Below, piece after piece: positions 9,033 to 17,778 of a stretch of DNA of 64,000 bases. This stretch comes from Ruegeria sp. Alg231-54. GTDB taxonomy: Bacteria > Pseudomonadota > Alphaproteobacteria > Rhodobacterales > Rhodobacteraceae. The notes below the pieces were generated by a model, which did not search any database, was not told where the DNA came from, and was given only the letters and a program-made list of their open reading frames with translations. The stretch lies in assembly GCF_900143525.1 (NCBI RefSeq), contig NZ_FREZ01000002.1, positions 1-64,000 of the forward strand, given 5' to 3'. Positions within the stretch are counted from its first letter, which is position 1; every line of letters starts with the position of its first letter. The translations under genes and the position numbers were made by a program.

Positions 9033-9743
9033 ATGAGCAAGCTGCATATCAAAACGCAAAGCGGTGTGGCGTCGGTGGTCATCGACAACCCGCCAGCGAA
9101 TATCTGGACGGTAGACGTCATCAATGAGATGAATGCATTCATCTTGTCGCTTAAAGACGACCGGGAAACAAAGGCGGTTGTCTTTAAGTCGGCGAACCCG
9201 CATTTCTTTGTTGCTCATCTTGATCTGAACACGATCAACGGCACTCCTGGCGGTCAGGCAGGGATCATCGAATTTAGCCATATGATCAACAACATCAAAG
9301 CCATGAAGCAAGTGTCTGTTGCTGTTGTAGACGGGATCGCTCGCGGAGGTGGCAACGAGTTCATCATGGCTTGCGACTTCGCTTACGGCACTGAGAACGC
9401 CGCCTTTGCCCAACCGGAAATAGGCGTCAACATTCCGACGGGCGGGCAAGGTGCAGTGCAATTTGCCCGGCGTATGGGGAAGAACAAAGCACTCCAGGCT
9501 CTGCTGACAGGTGCAGACCTTACGTCCGAAGAAGCAGAGGCGGTGAATGTCATCACCAAATTTGTGCCCAGGGCAGAGATGGAAACTTTCCTTGAAGCAG
9601 TTCTTGGTGCGATCCGAAATTTGGAACTGCGAGACATCGTGATGTACAAGGAGATTGTTGCAGTGTCCGTCAGGGATGAAGCCGCAGGCGCAGAGCTAGA
9701 GCTTCGCCACTTCCTGGAAAGGGCCAGAGAAGGCAAAACCTAG
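9033..9743 (+). CDS. Enoyl-CoA hydratase/isomerase (crotonase) family protein
   Basis: The 236-residue crotonase-fold protein shows the first oxyanion-hole region (HFFVAHLDL) and the second (DGIARGGGNEFIMACDFAY, about residues 101-119). The substrate-proximal segment is QPEIGVNIPTGGQGAVQ. It lacks the C-terminal ~20 residues of typical enoyl-CoA hydratases. At the two usual hydratase Glu positions, NEF and QPEIGV retain one and possibly both acids. The reaction cannot be fixed from sequence: hydratase, isomerase or hydrolase are all possible. AGGAG lies nine bases before ATG. It is a single gene divergent from the TetR regulator. Confidence 0.85.
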   Translation: MSKLHIKTQSGVASVVIDNPPANIWTVDVINEMNAFILSLKDDRETKAVVFKSANPHFFVAHLDLNTINGTPGGQAGIIEFSHMINNIKAMKQVSVAVVDGIARGGGNEFIMACDFAYGTENAAFAQPEIGVNIPTGGQGAVQFARRMGKNKALQALLTGADLTSEEAEAVNVITKFVPRAEMETFLEAVLGAIRNLELRDIVMYKEIVAVSVRDEAAGAELELRHFLERAREGKT

Positions 9744-10406
9744 GCGATAATCGTAGCTTTTTTGAAGCACGGTGGTCAAACGGAGCGTGAAGCAACAGAT
9801 TTCGAGGGAGTTTTTGCTGATACTGCCGCTGAACTGTCCGGCTCTTAAGGTAGCTATTGGCCGCTTATCAGGTGCAAATGGACCATGGATGGAACACCTA
9901 TCCATGATCGAACCTGCGCTATTTCTCGAAGTTTCTAGGTTAACGCAATCTTGTAGCTGTCAGCACCCGTGTCGGAGCCGAACTTAGTAGGGACGGCGAA
10001 GTTTGAAATTGTCTTCGGGCACAATGCCACCGGCAAAGCAACTCAAGCTGCACATGCGGCAAGTGCCCGGAAAGTGGCGCTTCTCGGGATTTGCAAAATC
10101 TAATTGTGAATGTCTGCTTAGGGCTGCTAGCAGCCCAATGCCCGCACAGCACAGAGTTTCTAAGTGAAAGTCTGGTAAGGGCTCGAAGCGGACATCTGAG
10201 TGTTTTTGTCGGATGTCTGTTCTCGCCCACCAACCGGGCGACAACCGACATCGTCGCGCGGTTTTCGACGGATAAGTCTGCTTTTATTGGTAGCGGACGT
10301 TCGTCACATCGGCCCTGATGACTGAATTGCGGGACTAACCAGCCTTTTGGTTTGTCTCCATCAAGGGCTGCTTCCGGCCCAAAACAGACCTTCATAGTGA
10401 TCACAA
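9744..10406. other. Long intergenic region with repeat-like hairpin units
   Basis: No gene is supported in these 663 bp. The right half holds two related motifs: AGGGCTGCTAGCAGCCC near 10120-10136 (with GGGCTGCTAGCAGCCC a perfect 16-bp palindrome at 10121-10136) and AAGGGCTGCTTCCGGCCC near 10365-10382. Each is next to TCTGCTT / AACAGACC / CGGACGTTC-type words. This resembles the dispersed intergenic repeats common in roseobacter genomes, which produce spurious reading frames on both strands. Confidence 0.45.
10121..10136. repeat. Perfect 16-bp palindrome within a repeat-like intergenic unit
   Basis: GGGCTGCTAGCAGCCC is self-complementary. A related half-degenerate copy (GGGCTGCTTCCGGCCC) lies near 10367-10382. 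It probably belongs to a dispersed intergenic repeat family rather than being an operator. Confidence 0.45.
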
Positions 10407-11843
10407 GTGCTGCGGTGCAGCTTCGCCAAACCAGTTACTCGGTGCACGCCCGAGTGTGGCATCCCTATGGATTGCAGCGGCGCGCATCGGACCCTGTCAG
10501 GGAATTTTCTCAACAACAGCCAAAAAATCAGTGCTTGGATTATTCATAGGGAAAAGCCCGAAACACAGTTAGAAGTAGTTAACTCGGATAGAATTTCTCA
10601 AGAGGCGAAGAACACGCCCGAACCGGATAGGTCTGTTGATTTGATACCGACAATTACCTTTGTGGTCATTGGAGCAGTTATTCTTATGGGATTATTGTTC
10701 GCGCCGTTTTCACGAACCGCGATTTGGCGCGCCACAGTTACACCACTCGCCTCAATCATCGGGAGTGGTTTTCTGGTTTCCGCCCCTCTGCTTGCCCGGG
10801 AGTTCGGGGGCTTTGCTGCGCTTGCGATGGCGCTGTTAATTCTCGTGGCAATGCTGATTGGATGGACAATTCGCTACAACATCAGAGTTGTCGAACCACA
10901 ATTGGCAGCTGACAAGGATCATGTTCTGCATTCGATTGAGCAACTCAGTCATATTGTTCTCGCATTTGCCTACTTCATTTCCGTTTCCTATTATCTTGCC
11001 CTTCTTGGGCACTTTGTCCTACAGGGCGCAAATATTGACCGGCCAGAGTTGGCAAAACCCATCGCGATAAGTCTATTGGTAGTAATTGGGCTATTAGGTT
11101 GGAGCGGTGGAGCGCAAAAAGTTGCCCGCGTTGAACGCTATGCGACAGCTTTAAATCTATCAGTGATAGCTGGTTTTCTTGCGGCTCTTGCGGTTTTTGC
11201 ATTCGGGAAGATCGTCGGGCCGGGCGACTTTCTGTCAGCTGCTGGCAAATTCGAGCTTAAGTCACTTCCTGTTCTTCTCGGGTTGCTGATTGTTGTGCAG
11301 GGATTTGAAACGACAAGGTTCATGGGCGAGGAATTTGATGCGCAGACCAGAATTAAGGCGATGTGGAACGCGCAGTTGCTCTCCGGGGTTATTTACATTG
11401 TCTTCTTCATACTCCTTTCGCCGCTGCTGATAGATCTGTCTCAGGGAGAGGGAGTTGCTGCTGTTATATCTGTCTCGGCTTTGGTCGCGGGCATACTGCC
11501 GATTTCTTTGACAATTGCTGCGACAGCCAGCCAATTTAGCGCATCTGTTGCAGACAGTATTGGGGATGCCGGCCTGATCGGCGAGATCACTCATGATCGC
11601 GTAAACCCCAGCCACGCCTATGGTTTAATTGCGCTGGTTGGAATCGGCATTCTGTGGTCGACTGATGTTGACCAGGTGATTGCCTTGGCAAGCCGTGCCT
11701 TTGCCTTGTTTTATGCCCTTCAGTGCCTGGTCGCATTTGAAGCTGCGCGTAAGCGTAAGGGTGACGAAAAAAAAGCCGTAGCCTTTTTGGCGCTAAGTAT
11801 CGTTTCTGGAGCGGTCTTCGTATTTGGGGTTCCAGCCGGTTGA
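10407..11843 (+). CDS. Polytopic membrane protein, APC-superfamily-like permease of unknown substrate
   Basis: About 11-12 hydrophobic segments are visible, beginning with IPTITFVVIGAVILMGLLFA. The segment ATVTPLASIIGSGFLVSAPLL resembles the first unwound helix of APC-type amino-acid transporters (GSGF motif). The region FETTRFMGEEFD resembles the helix VI region of that superfamily. The first ~55 codons (from GTG at 10407) look non-protein-like and include intergenic repeat sequence, so the true start is probably internal: ATG at 10467 or a later TTG near 10640. It stands alone with no associated enzyme. I do not recognise the family with certainty. Confidence 0.65.
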   Translation: MLRCSFAKPVTRCTPECGIPMDCSGAHRTLSGNFLNNSQKISAWIIHREKPETQLEVVNSDRISQEAKNTPEPDRSVDLIPTITFVVIGAVILMGLLFAPFSRTAIWRATVTPLASIIGSGFLVSAPLLAREFGGFAALAMALLILVAMLIGWTIRYNIRVVEPQLAADKDHVLHSIEQLSHIVLAFAYFISVSYYLALLGHFVLQGANIDRPELAKPIAISLLVVIGLLGWSGGAQKVARVERYATALNLSVIAGFLAALAVFAFGKIVGPGDFLSAAGKFELKSLPVLLGLLIVVQGFETTRFMGEEFDAQTRIKAMWNAQLLSGVIYIVFFILLSPLLIDLSQGEGVAAVISVSALVAGILPISLTIAATASQFSASVADSIGDAGLIGEITHDRVNPSHAYGLIALVGIGILWSTDVDQVIALASRAFALFYALQCLVAFEAARKRKGDEKKAVAFLALSIVSGAVFVFGVPAG

Positions 11844-12131
11844 ACAGGATTGCGCAAGGGAATGCAAACCGAATGCTTTCAACACTCAGCAATGTCCAAA
11901 CGAAGCCGAATTCGCCTCATCTCATTGATGCACTGAATGGGCGATGAAGGTTCGCAGACCCTAGAAATTTGACCTATAGCGCCCAAAACACCAATTGAGG
12001 TGACGGCTAGGTGCAGAACGCCTAACCTATGAAAGAAATTGTTTTTGTTCCCAAATTCACGGGGTCGATTCAAAAGCTGACTTCAAAAAGCGCCATGTTC
12101 TATTGAAGCGTACGCAATAAAGGAGAGGGAA

Positions 12132-12497
12132 ATGACCACTGAAGACCAACTTTGGGCGACAGAAGAGCGGCTGTGGTTGAACGGTTTCGATTCCGCACAT
12201 TCAGAAATATCTGAAGATGCTGTGATGATCTTCCCGTACCCGGCGAAAATACAACGCGGCAGGACTGGTGCGCAAGGCACAGCAGGATGGCGGACGGTCC
12301 GAATGAGCGACCGACATTTCAATCTTAAAGGTGATATAGCTGTTCTCGCATATCGGGTTTCAGCCGAGCGTCCTAACGCTCCGATTTACCATGCACTATG
12401 TGCGTCGACGTATTTAAACGATGCGGGTGTTTGGAAGCTCGTGTCGCATCAGCAAACACCGGCCGACGATGAAGCGTCAGCGCAGCCCGAGCTTTGA
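12132..12497 (+). CDS. NTF2-like (DUF4440/SnoaL-type) protein
   Basis: The 121-residue protein shows a single cone-shaped NTF2-like fold pattern: N-terminal helix LWATEERLWLNG, then FPYPAKIQRGRTG and strands IAVLAYRVSAER / PIYHALCASTYLNDAGVWKLVSHQQTP. Members of this clan are enzymes, binding proteins or immunity proteins, and the active site cannot be read here. AAGGAGAGGG precedes ATG. It is a single gene followed by transposase remnants. Confidence 0.75.
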   Translation: MTTEDQLWATEERLWLNGFDSAHSEISEDAVMIFPYPAKIQRGRTGAQGTAGWRTVRMSDRHFNLKGDIAVLAYRVSAERPNAPIYHALCASTYLNDAGVWKLVSHQQTPADDEASAQPEL

Positions 12498-12554
12498 TAG
12501 ATTGAAACAAAGGATATTGATCAGCCCTCCTTGAGGGGCCCAGATTGATTGTTG

Positions 12555-12680
12555 GTGAATGATTGGCTTCTGGTCTATCTGGACGATGGTGTCCGGAGTC
12601 GGAAGGCGGTAGCCCGGAGCGCTGCACGGTCGTTGGGTGTTGTAGCGCTTCCTCCATTCTTCGATCAGGAATTGGACTTC
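12555..12680 (-). mobile_element. IS3-family transposase OrfB remnant (C-terminal end)
   Basis: The minus strand encodes IEEWRKRYNTQRPCSAPGYR followed by LPTPDTIV, matching the end of the rve-type integrase domain of IS3-family OrfB (RYNTxRPHSxLGYRxPAPE). Only about 40 codons survive and no inverted repeat was found. Confidence 0.7.
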
Positions 12681-12746
12681 GCAAGACCACATGGAGTGCA
12701 CAACGGGCGGACCCCTTACGAAGCCCTCAGAGACAGGCTACAGTAA
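12675..12746 (+). mobile_element. Second transposase C-terminal scrap, opposite strand
   Basis: The plus strand reads ARPHGVHNGRTPYEALRDRLQ-stop. This matches the C terminus of another rve-type transposase (RPHGxxGGRTPYEALRxxL, IS481/IS3-like). It abuts the oppositely oriented IS3 remnant, so two different elements decayed at the same spot. Confidence 0.6.
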
Positions 12747-12828
12747 CCCGGCAAGTGCCCCGCAAGTCTGTCTAAGTTACAATGGAGACTAAATACTGGC
12801 AGTCATAATAATGGATCCAGAACCTGGC

Positions 12829-13704
12829 TCATCCAAAGATGTATTCTAGCCAAGCTTCAAAACGCTGTTTGGCCACTGCATCCACTTTTAAGTTTTGCCC
12901 CGCAATCAAATAGTGGCTCTGTTCTATTGGAACTGCTTCACCAACTATGGCGACCTTTCTTCCGGTCTCAATGGCGGTTTTGGCAAACCTCTCGATAACG
13001 ATCGCATTGCCGCCACCTGCGGCCACGATGTCCACCGCCGCAATTGTCGTGTCGACCACAAAGGTCGACGCGTACTGGGTTTGTTGAACCCCGATTGCGG
13101 AAAAATACCGTTCCCACATTTGTTGGAATCCCAGAATGTGAATGAGCGGCTGTTGTTGCAGATCTTCGGTGGAAGGGGCTTTTCCCCCAGAAATCTTGGG
13201 GGCAATACGGACGATACGCTCAGTGGATATTTTCCGAGCGGGGATATCAGTCCACTCGCCGCTTCCCACACGCAACTCGACATCGACATTTTCACGGCCT
13301 GCGGATTCAGCCCAAATGTTCGAGACCAGTTTTATGGAAATATCGGGGTGGATCCGCAAAAACTCGGGCAACCTGTGAGCGAGAAACAAGGTCGCCGTGG
13401 ATATTGGCGCGCGCACGACCAGTTCGTGCTTCTGGTTTGATCCGAAAAGGCTGATCGTTGACAGATCGATGTCTCTCAGCGCTTGCCGCACAGAAAAAGC
13501 GTATGCCTGACCAACTTCGGTCAGGCTTAGGTTGCGTGCGGCGCGATAGAACAAGGGGCAACCAAGTTGCGCTTCCAACGAGCGGACATGAAGGCTGAGT
13601 GCCGATTGCGTGATGCCCAGCTCGGCTGCGGCAGCAGTAAAGCTCAGATGCCGTGCCGCGCATTCAAAGGACCGAAGCCAGATAGGGTTAGGAGATCGCG
13701 GCAT
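12829..13704 (-). CDS. LysR family transcriptional regulator (GcvA-like)
   Basis: The 291-residue protein begins MPRSPNPIWLRSFECAARHLSFTAAAAELG, the canonical LysR winged-HTH start of the GcvA subgroup (WLRSFEAAARHLSFT). The effector domain is intact. The reading frame is open far upstream of the ATG at 13704, but those codons are antisense to the next gene. It is divergent from the dehydrogenase/PanB-like operon at 13838 across 133 bp, which it probably regulates. Confidence 0.9.
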   Translation of the reverse strand: MPRSPNPIWLRSFECAARHLSFTAAAAELGITQSALSLHVRSLEAQLGCPLFYRAARNLSLTEVGQAYAFSVRQALRDIDLSTISLFGSNQKHELVVRAPISTATLFLAHRLPEFLRIHPDISIKLVSNIWAESAGRENVDVELRVGSGEWTDIPARKISTERIVRIAPKISGGKAPSTEDLQQQPLIHILGFQQMWERYFSAIGVQQTQYASTFVVDTTIAAVDIVAAGGGNAIVIERFAKTAIETGRKVAIVGEAVPIEQSHYLIAGQNLKVDAVAKQRFEAWLEYIFG

Positions 13705-13837
13705 TCTTAGCACCGAAAATTTTCGCTGATACTTGCCGGTTTTATTCGTTTTACACAATGCCATCAACGTTTGTACTTTTTGCGAAGTAACATCTTTGCC
13801 GATCATCCGGCGGGAACTGGAACAGGGAAACACGCAC

Positions 13838-14803
13838 ATGAAAGTTGGGTTTATTGGTCTTGGAAATGTCGGCGGGAAACTCAGCGGCAGTTTGCTGCGG
13901 AACGGCATTGATCTAACGGTGCATGACCTCAATCCCGAACTTGTGGATGATTTCGTGTCGCGTGGGGCGGTCCGGGGTGAAAGCCCGGCCCAACTGATGT
14001 GCGATTGCGATGCTGTTATCACTTGTCTGCCATCGCCCGCTGCCTCGGATGCCGTCATGCAACAGATGCTGTCCGAGGTGAAGCCGGGCAAAATCTGGAT
14101 GGAGATGTCCACCACTGACGAAGCCGAGGTCAAACGCTTGGGCGCAATGGTGATGGAGGCAGGAGGCGCAGCCGTGGATTGCCCGGTATCGGGCGGATGC
14201 CACCGTGCGGCGACTGGCAATATCTCGATCTTTGCGGGGTGCGATCGTGCTACGTTTGACCGCATCGCGCCCTTCCTGAAAACCATGGGGCGCCGCATTC
14301 TGCACACTGGCGATCTGGGCTCGGCTTCGGTTCTGAAAGTTGTGACGAACTATCTGGCCACGGCCAATCTTGTCACTTGTTGCGAAGCGCTTGTCACCGC
14401 CAAGGCGGCCGGTATGGACCTCAACACGACCTATGAGGCGATGAAGATTAGCTCCGGCACGTCATTCGTACATGAAACCGAAAGTCAGGTGATCCTGAAC
14501 GGTAGCCGGGACATTTCTTTCACCATGGATCTGGTCAAAAAGGATGCCGGTCTGTTCCAGCAGGTGGCTGACCGTCACAATGTGCCGCTGGAAATCTCGC
14601 CTATGTTGGTTCAGATCTTTGAGGATGGCATCGAACGCTATGGCGAGCGTTGTTTTTCTCCCAATATCATCAAACGTCTGGAAGAGGCCACCGGTCTGGA
14701 CATTCTCGCCCCCGGTTTCCCGCCGGAAATGACGGATGATGAGCCGGAAGAACCCGGTTACGAGGTGATCCCGCAAGGCTCTGAACGCAAAGCCGCTGAA
14801 TAA
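13838..14803 (+). CDS. NAD(P)-dependent 3-hydroxyisobutyrate-dehydrogenase family oxidoreductase
   Basis: The 321-residue protein starts with the dinucleotide-binding GFIGLGNVGG. It has the family substrate loop DCPVSGGCHRAATGN and the catalytic Lys in LKVVTNYLATAN (about residue 168). An unusual acidic, proline-containing tail (DDEPEEPGYEVIPQGSE) extends beyond the normal end. Family members oxidise beta-hydroxy acids with NAD+ or NADP+. The ATG at 13838 was chosen over an upstream in-frame ATG because it opens directly with the Rossmann motif. The PanB-like gene follows 16 bp downstream. The pairing suggests handling of a C4-C6 beta-hydroxy/hydroxymethyl acid (inference). Confidence 0.88.
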   Translation: MKVGFIGLGNVGGKLSGSLLRNGIDLTVHDLNPELVDDFVSRGAVRGESPAQLMCDCDAVITCLPSPAASDAVMQQMLSEVKPGKIWMEMSTTDEAEVKRLGAMVMEAGGAAVDCPVSGGCHRAATGNISIFAGCDRATFDRIAPFLKTMGRRILHTGDLGSASVLKVVTNYLATANLVTCCEALVTAKAAGMDLNTTYEAMKISSGTSFVHETESQVILNGSRDISFTMDLVKKDAGLFQQVADRHNVPLEISPMLVQIFEDGIERYGERCFSPNIIKRLEEATGLDILAPGFPPEMTDDEPEEPGYEVIPQGSERKAAE

Positions 14804-14819
14804 AAAAAGGACAGCGGTT

Positions 14820-15656
14820 TTGAAGCGGATCTATACTTTTGGAGGGCACCCGGCGACGCGTAACTTGACGGTGGCGGATATCAAGGCAGGCAAGGGCAGG
14901 CGTAAATTCGTGCAGACGACCGCCGTGAACCGCACCGAGGCTGCTGCGGCTCAGGCCGCGGGCATTGATCATCTATCAATCGTCGATCACGATCTGGCCG
15001 AAGTACGCGCCGGTGCGCCTGACACGTTCACCACTGCCGCGTTGATGGCCGGCGATTATGAAACCCACCAGGACATCCTGCGTGCCGGTATACGTGCCGC
15101 CACCGCCGGGGCAGACGCGGTTTACACATTGCGCAGTCTCAAAGCCGTGGAACTGCTGGCCGACGAAGGGCTGGCCGTACAGGGTCATCTGGGCCTGGTG
15201 CCCCGCCTGTCCACCCAGATCGGCGGATTGCGTGCCTATGGGCGCACCGCGGATGAAGCAATGCAACTGGCCGAGGATCTGCGACGGTTGGAAGACGCTG
15301 GTGCTTATGCAGTCGAGTTGGAATGTGTCGCCGACGAGGCGATTGCAGAGATCAGCCCGCGTACCGGACTGATCACCCACTCAATCGGTTTTGGCGGGGC
15401 TGCCGATGTGATCTTCCTTTTCCAGGAAGACGCTTGCGGCGACACCCCAAACCCTCCGCGTCATGCCAAAGCCTTTGCCGATATGGCAGGTGCCCATACC
15501 AAACTGGAGGCCGAAAGGATGAAGGGTTTGACCGCCTATCGTACCGCGGTTCTGGACGGTAGTTATCCCGACACTGCGACGAGCACCGGCATGAAGCCCG
15601 GTGAGCATGAAAAACTACGTGAAGCGCTGGACAAGCGCCGCCCGTTTCAAGAGTAG
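14820..15656 (+). CDS. PanB-like (ketopantoate hydroxymethyltransferase superfamily) protein
   Basis: The 278-residue (beta/alpha)8 protein starts at TTG with AAAGGA upstream. It matches the KPHMT/PEP-mutase superfamily: GHLGLVPRLSTQIGGLRAYG (about residues 121-140) corresponds to the GHIGLTPQ..GG block of PanB, and YAVELECV keeps the catalytic Glu. The usual VGDSLG and KxEGG metal-site motifs are replaced (SIVDHDL and YTLRSLK), so it is unlikely to be the biosynthetic PanB. It may add or remove a one-carbon unit from a related 2-oxo acid. It sits 16 bp behind the dehydrogenase gene. Confidence 0.7.
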   Translation: MKRIYTFGGHPATRNLTVADIKAGKGRRKFVQTTAVNRTEAAAAQAAGIDHLSIVDHDLAEVRAGAPDTFTTAALMAGDYETHQDILRAGIRAATAGADAVYTLRSLKAVELLADEGLAVQGHLGLVPRLSTQIGGLRAYGRTADEAMQLAEDLRRLEDAGAYAVELECVADEAIAEISPRTGLITHSIGFGGAADVIFLFQEDACGDTPNPPRHAKAFADMAGAHTKLEAERMKGLTAYRTAVLDGSYPDTATSTGMKPGEHEKLREALDKRRPFQE

Positions 15657-15757
15657 GCCCCACGATGACTTGCCGTCCGTCACGGAAATACCCGTATGAG
15701 CCGCCTCCGGCCTCATCCTGATCAAAAAAGGTACATTTGCTCAGGAAAGGACACCCC

Positions 15758-16794
15758 GTGACGACTGCAGATACGAACGCTCGGAAAACAGCTCTTACCT
15801 CCGAAGATCCCGCCCCCATGAGCCGCGAATGGCACTGGCACCCGGAATTTCCGGTAAAGCACGCCCCTATTGGCACTGGCCACCCAAATTCGGCGTGATG
15901 GGGAAATGGGCCTGGCAGAACTGGCTGCAATTTTCGGATCGTTCGATCTATCTTGCGCTGGCTTTTCTGGTGGCGTTCTAGTTGCAGCCCATCGGATCCG
16001 ATCAGGCCATTTTTGCCATTGGCTGGATGTCATGGGTGTTCATTCGCAACTGGGTGTTGCTATTGGTCGTCGCCGGTGGGCTGCATATGTGGTTTTATGG
16101 TGTCGACGGGCAAGGCAAGTTGCTGAAATACGACCCCCGACCGTACATGAAGCGCAAGAATGCGCTGTATAAATTCGGCTATCAGATCTGGGACAACATC
16201 TACTACTCGATGGTCTTTGGTGCGACCATCCTGTCGATGTTTGAATGCTTCCTGCGCTGGATGTACGCTAACAGTTTCATCGGCACGCTCAGCTTTGTCG
16301 CGCATCCTGTGTGGTTCATTCTGCTATTCCCGATACTGGCGCTTTGGCAAAGCTTTCACTTTTATGCCGTTCATCTATTTCTGCATCAGCCGTTCATATA
16401 CAGGCACGTACACGCCGTGCACCACCGCAACGTCAACACCGGCCCCTGGTCCGGCATGTCGATGCATCCGGTCGAATCCTTCGGGTATCTCAGTGCTATT
16501 CTGATCGTGCTGATCTTACCCAGCCATCCCGTTCACATGATTTTCCTCGGCTACTGGCTGATGCTGGGTGCAGCGTCGTCTCACTCTGGATACGAAGCGA
16601 TTTGGGCGCGCGATCGTCAGGCTTTGCTGATAGGCGCATTTTTCCATCAGCTTCATCATCGCTATTACGAGTGCAATTATGGCAATGCCGAAATGCCCTG
16701 GGATAAGTGGTTCGGAACATATCATGATGGTTCCGAGGACGCCACAAAGCGTACTCGGAACCGTAACCGTGAAATGCACGCTAGCGGCAGATAA
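15758..16794 (+). pseudogene. Fatty acid hydroxylase / sterol desaturase family protein, broken by a frameshift and an amber stop
   Basis: Translation from GTG at 15758 (AGGAAAGG upstream) gives a plausible N terminus, MTTADTNARKTALTSEDPAP. It then falls out of frame at the C-run 15864-15867; one extra C would restore CCC TAT TGG (PYWHWPPKFGVMGKWAWQN). The restored frame runs into TAG at 15979-15981 (VAF-stop-LQPIG). From 15982 the remaining 270 codons are open and carry the diiron His boxes: HFYAVHLFLH, HAVHHRN and FHQLHHRYYE. A TTG at 15982 could start a shorter protein that keeps all His boxes but loses about 75 residues and a membrane segment. Two lesions suggest a true pseudogene rather than a single sequencing error. 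Confidence 0.75.
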
Positions 16795-16905
16795 CCAAAG
16801 CTCCAAATACTGAAGTTCGTTTGCAATGCGTTGGTCGGATTGGGCTCACTTTCGGGAACTTCCGTCGGGAAGACGTCGCTAAAATAGGGCTAAAAAAAAT
16901 TCTCC

Positions 16906-17778
16906 CTATTCAAAGAGATAGAAGCGTTTTGCCGTGCCGTGGAACACATCGTCCTGGTTTGATGCCGGGACGAGTTCCTGGTGCCTGGAAACAACTTCTT
17001 TGTAAGTTGAACTGAGGCTGTCGACCGGAAAATTCGACCCGAACATGCAACGGTCGGCACCAAACTGTGACAGGCAGGATGCAACGATTGGTGAGACGCT
17101 TTCAGCGCTCCAGTTATGATCAAACATTCCGAGGCCGGAGAGTTTGCAACAGACTTGCGGGAGGTTTGACAACGTTTTTAACCCCTCCGCCCATCTCTGC
17201 AAGCCTTGTGCGGTTCGGTCGTGGGGGGACCCTGCATGGCAAAGTGCAATCCGGGTTTCTGTGGCCCGCGACAACACATTTGAGGTCATTTTCATCAACT
17301 CAGGCAGCAGTTGAAGATCGAAGGATAGCCCGCGTGAGCCCAGTTGTTTCAGACCAGCCAAGAACTTTGGGTCTTCAAGCAGCGTGTTTGTGCCGGTGAT
17401 TGCATCCTCGCCCGGAGCGCGGCCGATGATCTGACGAACGCCGCGTACAGACGGCAGGGTTTGAAGGCGGTCGAGTTGTTTGTCCAGATCATCAGCGGTC
17501 AAGTCGCAGAAGGCCACTTGCACCAAGGGCCAGTCCGGGAACTGGTCCGCCACTGATTGCACCCATTGCGCTTCGGCCCAGGGGTCAGCCGCGCCCACCT
17601 GAATATGTACCGAAGCGCCGAAATCTTCGGTTTTGGCGTCTGCGCGAAATTCCGGCAGCAAATAGTTTCGTTGGATGGGGGAGGGGTCGCCAAAGAACCG
17701 AGCGATGCCCTTTTCCATGAGCCAGGGGTAGGTCACGGCAGACAGGTCCCACAGGTGGTGATGCGCATCTATCCTCAT
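16906..17778 (-). CDS. Amidohydrolase_2 family lactonase-like hydrolase
   Basis: The 290-residue TIM-barrel hydrolase begins MRIDAHHHLWD, giving the HxH metal motif (H6, H8). A later His is in IALCHAGSP, and the C-terminal FGSNFPVDS corresponds to the family's SDWP-type catalytic Asp region, with Asn at the usual Asp position. Relatives include L-fuconolactonase and 2-pyrone-4,6-dicarboxylate lactonase. The Asp-to-Asn exchange may change activity, unless the nearby Asp substitutes. The gene overlaps the upstream SnoaL-like gene by 4 bp, forming a two-gene operon divergent from the ABC importer operon and sharing its LacI-type operators. Confidence 0.8.
   Translation of the reverse strand: MRIDAHHHLWDLSAVTYPWLMEKGIARFFGDPSPIQRNYLLPEFRADAKTEDFGASVHIQVGAADPWAEAQWVQSVADQFPDWPLVQVAFCDLTADDLDKQLDRLQTLPSVRGVRQIIGRAPGEDAITGTNTLLEDPKFLAGLKQLGSRGLSFDLQLLPELMKMTSNVLSRATETRIALCHAGSPHDRTAQGLQRWAEGLKTLSNLPQVCCKLSGLGMFDHNWSAESVSPIVASCLSQFGADRCMFGSNFPVDSLSSTYKEVVSRHQELVPASNQDDVFHGTAKRFYLFE

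Noticed and set aside
15979-15981. Amber codon as possible pyrrolysine or other recoding site
   Set aside because: A frameshift lies upstream in the same gene, and no pyl genes or recoding stem are seen; decay is simpler.
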